The notes below the pieces were generated by a model. The model ran no database searches and was not told the origin of the DNA. It saw only the letters and a program-made list of their open reading frames with translations. A program made the position numbers and the translations under genes. From Cymodocea nodosa (Eukaryota > Streptophyta > Magnoliopsida > Alismatales > Cymodoceaceae), in NCBI GenBank assembly GCA_036874045.1, contig CM072335.1, forward strand, positions 14,404,001 to 14,468,000: 64,000 nt of DNA, written 5' to 3'. Each line of letters begins with the position of its first letter. Position 1 is the first letter of the stretch. This document shows positions 56,476 to 64,000 of this stretch, piece after piece.

Positions 56476-58702
56476 ATGATGCTAGAATTTTGGGAAGCAA
56501 TTGATACTACAAGATTTCTCAAAGAGTCAAAGGAATGGCATACACAACAAAAGATCAGGAACACGACATGGGAGAAAGAGTTAGAAAAGGTAGAATCTGA
56601 TATCTTCAATTGGAGAAAAGTTTTGGTTGATTTAGATATTAGAATACCTCAAATAGTAGAAATAAGAATTAAAGTAGCAACAGAAGTAGCTGTAAATAGA
56701 GAAAGGAAAATAAGACCAAACAACGAGGTTGCCCTTGAGTTAATCCAGTGCAAGTCACGACTATGGTTTATAAGACATATTGCTGGATATGTCCAGTGGG
56801 AAATCAGGGAGCAATAGAGGAAAATAGTTGAAGAGCTGGTTGCTGAAAAACCTATTATTGAGGAACAGCAGCTAGGACCATCCATCCCACCGCTAAGGTC
56901 CTTAGAAAGAACAGCATTTTTGGGGCCATCGATGCCAAAGGAATGGAGAGAATTTGCAGAGCTTGTTAAAGTTGCCAAGAGCCAAGGAAATTCTGAAGAT
57001 ATGGCTATGGCAAAGACACATTTACAATATGATGCACTCTATAAGAAAAGGGCTGAAAATAAGTTGAAGGACCAATATAAAATTGAAGTAGAACAACATT
57101 CTAAAGCAACTAGATCACTAGCTGCAAAAGAAATTGAAGCTGGTCCTTCGAGACTAGTAATTATAGAAACAATGAAATAGAAAAAGCTAGTACCTATGGC
57201 TCGAGAGCCTGCAGAGCCCATTTTGTTAATTAGAGTCAGAAAAAGAAGAAGAGGAAGATCAAGCACAATTATTTAATAGAAAGAAAGGAAAAGAGATAGT
57301 GTCTAAGACTGTAGAAGCAGAAATTAAATTGGAGCCTATACTATTAGTAGGGCCTAAAGAGCCTATTTATGTAGATTTATTATCCGAATCTGAGGAGAAG
57401 CAGCACCAGCAATAATAGAAGCAAAGAAAAGAAGAAAAACAGGTTGAAATTAGTTTACAGCTTGTACAAATAGAAAAAACAAGTAGGGTAGAATATACTA
57501 TGCTTGTGACTCCATCCCAATCTACCATAGAATTGAAAAGAACAATGACAATGCAGATTGGTAGTTAGGAGGAAAAAGAAATAGAAAAAACTAAACAAGA
57601 GCATATGGAATAAAAAGGAAATGACTTGACAGATTCCATTGAAGAGGGAGAGACTCTTCAGCAATTAATTGAAAGAGTACAAGAAAAAAGAGTGGAGAGT
57701 TCTGTCGGCTCTCCACCACAGAGCGGAGTAGAAACAAGAATATAGGAATCTCCAAATCATATCCAACAAACACAAGTTTAGCATTTTGAGGAAGAAGAAG
57801 AAATTCAAGAACAAACCCCTCTAGAGCAACAAATCCAAATTCTTGACCTATCTGAAGCTACTATTCTAAATGAAGTTCACTTTTGGAGTTAGGAAGCATA
57901 CAACAAATATCAAAAGATAAAGGAGTATGATGTTATTTACAGTAGGCCAGTAAAATTGGATTGGAATGGAGGAGATTAAAGAATTATTCAAATTCCAGGG
58001 CCTATTGAACTTTACTTCTCAACAGAAAGGGCAGGTAGTATATGAAAATTTAGTACCCTACTTTTATGCAAATTTAAGGGAGGAAGAAGGAAAGTTAATT
58101 GCAAACGTAGAAGAAGTTAATGTACAGATAACACCAAAGCTTCTCCACACTATTTTTGGATTAAGGATGAAGGAAAAGAAATCCTGAAAAATACAACTGC
58201 AACTAAATAAACAAAACAAACAATCAAGCAATGTTTGGCCATCGACCCTAGTGTGCCATTACTAAATAGACTAAAATATTTAAATTGGAAAGCACACATG
58301 GTGGCAAAAATTTTAGTTAAAACTGTTTATCAAAGGCATGACTACGACATTGAGATGAGTCAATTTGTTAAATGGGTCACGTATGCAGTTGTAAATAGAA
58401 TTCAAGTTAACTAGTGTCAAGTCTTCCTATCGAAGATAAAGTTTGCAAAGAAGAAACTATTTTATGGAGATTTGATACTAGTATTAATGGAGGATAGTAT
58501 TAACTTCATGAAATGGACATCTACGAGGATAAGATCTAAAGCCATTTCAGTGAAGGAATATAGAAGTTATAATGTTGTAGTTGTTGTTTCGATTGTTGGA
58601 CCTTTTGGATACATTGTAGGAGCTATTGAGCATATAAATTAGTTAGAACAATAATTAGAAAAGCTCTAGAAGGAAGTAGATGAACTTAAGAAGAAAGATT
58701 AA
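56476..58702 (+). pseudogene. E3 ORF1 (ATHILA ORF1-like)
   Basis: M-M-L-E-F-W-E-A-I-D-T-T-R-F. The charged N-terminal region is open for 124 residues. The second helical stretch (56920-57180) follows. The SIM-like E-P-I-Y-V-D-L-L-S-E-S-E-E lies at 57359-57400, with R-K-K-G-K-E between the motif regions. The C-terminal transposon domain (57860-58690) has E-N-L-V-P-Y-F-Y-A-N-L-R-E and L-H-T-I-F-G-L. It ends D-E-L-K-K-K-D. It has about ten breaks. Closest to E1. Confidence 0.78.
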
Positions 58703-59755
58703 AATGTATTGTTCATCTACTTGTACTGAAAAATGTCTGATTATATGTAAATGTAAACTATTTATATATGTGAATGTTTGAACAGCATGATGTTTCTAAA
58801 TTTGTGTAATTGTGAATGAATGATTTAATTGAGAATTGTATTGAAGATGAATATTATATAGCTGTTTAAAGATCTACAAGACTATTTTACAAGTTCTACA
58901 ATTTTATTAATGACATGGTTAAATGCATGATGAGTGGATAATATCTGAACACATCTATATACTAAAAAGAAGAATTTAATTTCTGCATAACAGGAAATGA
59001 ACTATAAGTTAAATATGTATATAATGTTCAAATTTAAAGGAGTTTAAATTAGAACACTGCATTAATGAAATGTATTTAACTTTATTTAAGTTGATAAAAT
59101 GTAAGAGAAAAAAATATAGAAGTTAATATGAGGAGTAAGTTTTAGAAAAATTTACTAAATGTTAACTCAACGAAGTAAGTTTGTGGAGTTAAGGTTAACT
59201 CCACGAGGTCAATAATAAAATATAAGGTCACTCTGTTGAGTTATCTGTAACTCAACGAAGTTAGTCTATAGAGTTAGCAAATAGGCGACGAAGCTAGTCC
59301 GTTCAGTTAGTTATAACTCAACAAGATTAGTTCGTTGAGTTAGAAATAGTAATCGAGGCTAGTCCATTGAGTTATCTGTATCTCAACAAGGTTAGTTCAT
59401 GGATTAAGCTAAACGGTTATTCTTTTAGCCACGAACAAAACTTCATGGATTTAGCGATTACTGAAATTTGAAATTAAAAGTGGAACACGTATCCATAAAA
59501 ATAGGAACCATATTGCATGTTACAAGACACATTCTTGCAATGAGATTCATTTGCCTTATGGATGTGCATTATAAATATAGAACAAAATGTTATTTATTAG
59601 TTACCAGCACTTGAAGAAAGAAAAGAAAATTCGTTGGGGAACTAGAAAGAGAAGCAGTTGATTCAACTTCATCCGTCAACAACTATTTACTAAGAACAAA
59701 GCATTAGATTAGTTTGTAATTAATCTTCTGCTATTTTACTTTATGTTAAGAGTTT
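58703..59755 (+). promoter_or_regulatory. E3 ORF1-gag spacer with putative gag promoter
   Basis: Inverted-repeat cluster at 59160-59400, CTTGCAATGAGATT at about 59534, TATA box TATAAATATA at 59570-59579, then the conserved leader. No gene. Confidence 0.5.
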
Positions 59756-61096
59756 ATGAGCATATGGACTTGTTCTCCTAGCACTAAATAATTAGTAAGA
59801 ACACCTACACAAGATTATTCAACATAGAGGCATACTGAAATATTTTCTAAATTGGACTTTAATGAAATCCTTAGGGGTGTAGCTATCCTTTCTTTAAAGG
59901 AGAATGAAGATATGACTGCTCTAGTAGAAAAACCATTAGGGAAAATTTTGTATCCTGAATTAGTTGATGAACCTTCATGTATTCGATTGCCAAACTTTGA
60001 GGGAGATAGGTTTGAACTGAAATCTAATTATATTAGTCAATTGCCACACTTTCATGGATTAGAAAGAGAAGATGCCTATTATTTCCTTAGAGAATTTAAT
60101 GAAGTTTGTCAAATGATGAAAATGTCGAACATGAGTATTGATGCTATTAAACTTAGATATATTCCTTTTTCTTTAAAAGATACAACTAAGAGGTGGTTAT
60201 ATACTTTATTGCCTGATTCAATTTCTGCATGGACTGAATTTTGCTTTATTTTTTTGGAAAAATATTATCCAACACATCGAACAATTAAAAAGAAAAAAGA
60301 AATATTAATGTGTAGCCAAAAGCAGGGAGAATCATTCTAGAAATATTTTGAAAGATTTACTAACTCAATGTTCACATCATGCAATGAGTAAAGCACAATT
60401 AATAGGTATAATTTATAAAGGCATAGATGTTTCAACTAAATCTTTATTAGAATCTACTCATCAGAATGGATTTTTAAAACTATGTAGTGAAAAAGCATGG
60501 GCATACTTAGAAAACTTTGCAAAAAGAACTACACAATGGGAAAATTTAGCTGAAGCTATTACAGATAAAAGAATATTACCAAGGGGAATGTATGAAATAG
60601 ATTCAAGCACTATGCTTGAAGTTAAATTAACTAAGTTAACAAAGAAAATTGAAGAGTTATCATTAAATCAAAAACTAGCAGAAAGAATGCAAATATTAAT
60701 GACTTAGATATTATTTATGCTAGAAACCAGAAAGATAACTTTGGAAATTCTTATAACCCTAATTGGAGAAATCACCCAAACCATTCTTGGAGAAATAACA
60801 ATTTCCAAGGAGGAGAAAATATAAATGACAAAAATATAAGTTATGAAGTATTGATTGAATAAGGATCTAGAATAGAGAAGTTAGAAAAGACAATTCAACA
60901 ATTAAATAATCATCTAGATCATGTATTTGGAAATGCTACCATTCAAAATCAAAATATGAATAGAAATATACCCCCTAGACAGAAGGAATCAATAGAACTT
61001 AGACCTACTAGAGGATTACCAATGCAAATAGTACCTAACCCTATCAATAGAACTATTAATGAAATTGATACCTCCTATGGGAGGGAAACTAAATGA
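59756..61096 (+). pseudogene. gag: E3 gag (capsid), best copy
   Basis: M-S-I-W-T start, then F-N-E-I-L-R-G-V-A. The capsid region is open from 59852 to 60340: L-P-N-F-E-G-D-R-F-E-L-K, F-N-E-V-C-Q-M-M-K, F-S-L-K-D-T-T-K-R-W-L-Y, F-L-E-K-Y-Y-P-T-H. C-terminal parts: C-S-H-H-A-M-S-K-A-Q-L, S-Y-N-P-N-W-R-N-H-P-N-H-S-W-R-N-N, and a heptad stretch. It matches the Athila capsid pattern. No zinc knuckle. About five breaks. Confidence 0.88.
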
Positions 61097-61314
61097 AGCA
61101 ATATGACTGAGGTAACTATGTATAATATAGTAAGTAGAAAAATATAAAAAGAAAAAAATGTAAGTTTAATTATAGTTAGCAGTATCATAGACTTATTACT
61201 TAAATCAGCAAACTTAGTCTATTGAGTTATGACCTAACTCCACGAGGGTATGTAAGTAACTATGTTAATTTTATCTCTACTAAATTTTCTTTATGTTATA
61301 CAGAATCACAACAG
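61097..61314 (+). promoter_or_regulatory. E3 gag-F-box spacer with candidate splice acceptor
   Basis: A GTATGTAAGTA donor-like site at 61248 and TTATGTTATACAG ending at 61303, 11 bases before the F-box ATG, exactly as in E1 and EM. Confidence 0.4.
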
Positions 61315-62454
61315 ATGGAATTGATAAAATTACCACTAGATGCACTAAGGGAAGTACTAAGTAATTTATCAACTAAAGATTTGTACCGATTGTGTTGTGT
61401 GCCAAAAGAAATTAAAGACTATGTTAGAGAAAAATATTTTCATGGACTACAAGTTGCAAAAATGACTAATATTAAAGATGGATTTTTATGGAAGTCATTT
61501 AATCATAGTTCAATCAGTTATGAATATCTAAATATAGAAGAAATTGATAGAATTTCACCCAATACATTAGAAGGAATAGATCATATTATGGGGATAGATG
61601 AATGATTGATTATTTACTAAACCAAACCAAGGTATACAATTCTGTTACCTGATATTTTGATTAGAAATCTTATCATTAGAGAAGAATAGAATATAGGAAA
61701 GCCTAATAGATTTGAAGTACCAACTAAAAATTGTGGGTCAGTTTTAACATTTTCTGATAAAAATTTGACCATTCTTGAAAAATTGTATTATTAGAGACCA
61801 ACTGAAAATTGGAATGAATATTTTTGCTTAAGTGTGTATAATTTTTTGAATAGATCTTGGACTGAAAATACTATGATATATCAAGAACAAAAAGTATTAA
61901 TTAACAACATACATGTCATACTTGATGGACATATATATTTAGTCACAGATATATCAGTTGCATTTAGATATGATTTATACATAGTAAACATAGACAGTTA
62001 TGATGATGACTTTATAGAAATACTACCTATACCTAGTGATATAGCTAAATCACCATTTGTAGAACATGATAAAATTCAATTAGGAATGTGGTATGATGAA
62101 TATGATAATCTTACTTTATGTTTGATAAGATGGTGAGATGAATTAATGAAATTTCAAATATGGATTATGAAAGACCTAAATGAATGGAAGTGGGAAGAGT
62201 AATATATTGAAATATATATAGAAATAGAAACAACTACATTATCTTGGAACAGAAAAGGATACCTTTTTGCATTTCAATTCATTAATGATAATACACTTAT
62301 ATTTAGTATTGATAACATACTACAAGTTTACAAGTTAAAAAGGAAAGAAGACTGCATTAAAATAGAATTAATAGTAAGAAGAATTATGCCTAAAAAGTTT
62401 GCTTGGACTGACACAATTATTCTATTTGTCACTACTTTTCAATCATGTTCTTAA
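61315..62454 (+). pseudogene. E3 F-box protein with F-box-associated domain
   Basis: M-E-L-I-K-L-P-L-D-A-L-R-E-V-L-S-N-L, then Y-R-L-C-C-V-P-K-E-I-K-D: F-box. The FBA-type half carries F-I-E-I-L-P-I-P-S-D-I, Q-L-G-M-W-Y, L-C-L-I-R-W, W-I-M-K-D-L-N-E-W-K-W, and L-Q-V-Y-K-L-K. It is the same length as E1 and ends T-T-F-Q-S-C-S. About six breaks. Element position, strand and leader agree with E1. Confidence 0.78.
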
Positions 62455-63280
62455 ACTGTGATTTTGTACTTTTAATGTTATGTGTACTCTACATTTATTT
62501 TTAGAAAAGAAAGAAAAATTTTTAGTTTTTGCTTTATTTTATTAAAAATAAAATAAAATATCAATCCAGTTTGTTGGTATCTGTTTTGGGAAACCAACTT
62601 GCTTGCTTGTGAGCTACCAAGGTATAGGAGTCTAGGTTTCACACAAGACACTGATTTAACAATTTATGTTTTGTTGTTAAATGTTATTTTGTTATATATT
62701 CTGCTTTTATGTGTAAATGAAAAGTTTTTCAAAATCAAAAATTGGAAAATATTGAAGGAGATACAAAAGAACAAGGTATGTAATTAATTACTTATCTTGA
62801 ATTTACATTTAAACTCAATTCATGTAATAAATTTTGAATCGAGTATATTTTCTATTATCAACGATTACTAAAGTATGAATCTAGATTAGACTTTTGAAGT
62901 TGTTTATTTGAGATACAATTCATTATTCTTCTTATTTTAATCATATTGAGTTAGATTGTATTTTGATTCGTATGTAGTTGAAATTTATTCTGAAAATCAT
63001 ATTGGAAAATTCAGGATAACAAATGTTTGAAAAGGGAAAAAAGATAATATAATTACCACATATGTGATGCTAATATATTTTGTATGTAATTTACATATGT
63101 TTAAATATATTTGCAAGTTGAAGAAGAGAAAACAATGTTAAAATAGATTACTGAAAAATATAAAATATCTTTATAGTAATTTAATCTATGTATTCTGAAG
63201 AAAAAAATGAAGATTTAATTTTAGTACTTTAGAAAGACCAACTAGTTAGATCTTAGTAGTTTGTTAAGGGACTAGCAAAA
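62455..63280 (+). other. E3 3' spacer
   Basis: Noncoding, similar to the E1 and E2 spacers but shorter. The CATTGAGGACAATG palindrome and the internal purine tract are not recognised here. A 62-residue frame at 62599-62787 matches the E1 frame at 13713 (see findings). Confidence 0.5.
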
Positions 63281-63297
63281 TTTAAGTAAGGGGGAAG
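63281..63297 (+). other. E3 polypurine tract
   Basis: TTTAAGTAAGGGGGAAG immediately before TGTTTAGAATG. Confidence 0.8.
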
Positions 63298-64000
63298 TGT
63301 TTAGAATGAAAAGGTGCATAATATTAACGGTTAAATGATGGCTAATTGCATAATATTTAGGTTATCATATGAGAATTAAGTCATTATGTTGTAATTGCAC
63401 TATTATATGCTTTAATGAAAGAATCTACATAATTTCTAGGAATTAGTGTTAATTAAGTACATTTCTAAATTGTCGATGAATTACAAGCTTTTTAATTCTT
63501 AAGTATCTGAATTTTTTGTTATTTTAGAGAGTTATATTGCATGTACCAAACAATTATATTTTAAACGATAGAAAAATATTTTATTATTTCCTGGAATACA
63601 CATGTTGAAACTTTAATGTATGACTTAAGTGAATGTTTGGTAAGTTATCTAGTAACTATCCAAAATGCATCTAAGCATAAGATAGTTAGGTTTGTAAGTA
63701 TCCGAAATATCTGAACTTGTTAAGTTAGAATTATGCACGTGTTGAATTTAAATGCTTTATTATGTCACGTGAGTTGCACATGTATAACTCGTTAAGTTAG
63801 CATAACTTTACGTGTTAAGTTACTTGAATATACACTAAGGAAACACGTGTTAGTGTTATGCAGAAATAGGTAATGTAAACTTTAAGATAGTTAACATTTC
63901 GTTTTAGTCGAAGTGTTATGTTAAAAACTCATATAGTTAAGTTATCTACACGTGTGTTTTAATATTTTAAGTTTTTACGTGTTTTCTATGTGCGTTCAGT
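63298..64000 (+). repeat. E3 3' LTR (cut by window end)
   Basis: TGTTTAGAATG. Matches 54787 onward, including the E3-specific block from about 63853. Confidence 0.87.

Larger units (their letters stand above)
54787..64000 (+). mobile_element. E3: Athila-type element without pol (runs off window)
   Basis: 5' LTR from 54787, ORF1, gag, F-box gene, polypurine tract, and 3' LTR from 63298 continuing beyond 64000. Both LTRs share a block (GTGTTATGCAGAAATAGGTAA..., 55347 and 63853) not seen in the other LTRs, which proves they are a pair. They differ by about 8 percent over 225 bases. No pol and no recognisable primer site. It is broken, with more than ten breaks. Inserted in the F-box gene of element B; the right duplication lies outside the window. 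Confidence 0.83.

Overview
This is AT-rich repetitive plant DNA, almost entirely nested LTR retrotransposons, now fossils. Athila-lineage Ty3/gypsy elements with a tRNA-Asp-type primer site (TGGCGCCGTTG) and Sirevirus-type Ty1/copia elements with an iMet-type site (TGGTATTAGAGC) both point to a flowering plant. The species cannot be told. I see no intact host gene, no tRNA or rRNA gene, and no CRISPR array.

Layout. (1) Both edges of the left half (1-519 and 38859-40053, minus strand) are one old Athila-type ORF1 split by element E1 (520-38858, target-site duplication CCATT). E1 runs LTR, PBS, pol, ORF1, gag, F-box gene, then its tail and 3' LTR at 36782-38853. (2) A minus-strand copy, EM (14241-36781), sits inside E1 and meets it tail to tail near 14240. 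(3) E2 (20669-35047, duplication GTAAG) is inserted in the 5' LTR of EM. (4) A minus-strand copia element (41340-50613) is split by a family-A LTR (41968-43939), a copia solo LTR (45209-46821, duplication GAAGT) and a family-A solo LTR (48346-50418, duplication ACATG). (5) A diverged minus-strand relative, element B (50618-54786), is cut inside its F-box gene by E3 (54787 to past the window end), which carries ORF1, gag and F-box but no pol.

The family is unusual. In every copy where it can be read, pol starts about 100 bp after the primer site. Behind it on the same strand come an ATHILA-ORF1-like gene, the capsid gene, and a gene for an F-box protein with an F-box-associated (FBA) domain. 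A zinc knuckle stays with pol, so the capsid and the only recognised knuckle are separated. ORF1 and gag each have their own promoter-like upstream region (TATA boxes; for ORF1 also an E2F-like site and a telo-box). The F-box gene has a conserved candidate splice acceptor. ORF1 carries two motifs resembling SUMO-interacting motifs, so the element seems to have encoded both a possible SUMO-binding protein and a ubiquitin-ligase adaptor. By analogy with polerovirus P0, an F-box silencing suppressor, an anti-silencing role is a reasonable but untested idea.

Short inverted repeats built on AACTCAACG/CGTTGAGTT and variants fill the LTRs and inter-gene spacers, and occur also in the unrelated copia LTRs. 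Paired LTRs differ by roughly 6-8 percent over the first 200-260 bases compared by eye, mostly by transitions. That suggests insertions a few million years old at commonly used plant rates. All gene entries below are decayed copies; coordinates mark recognisable homology, not working reading frames.
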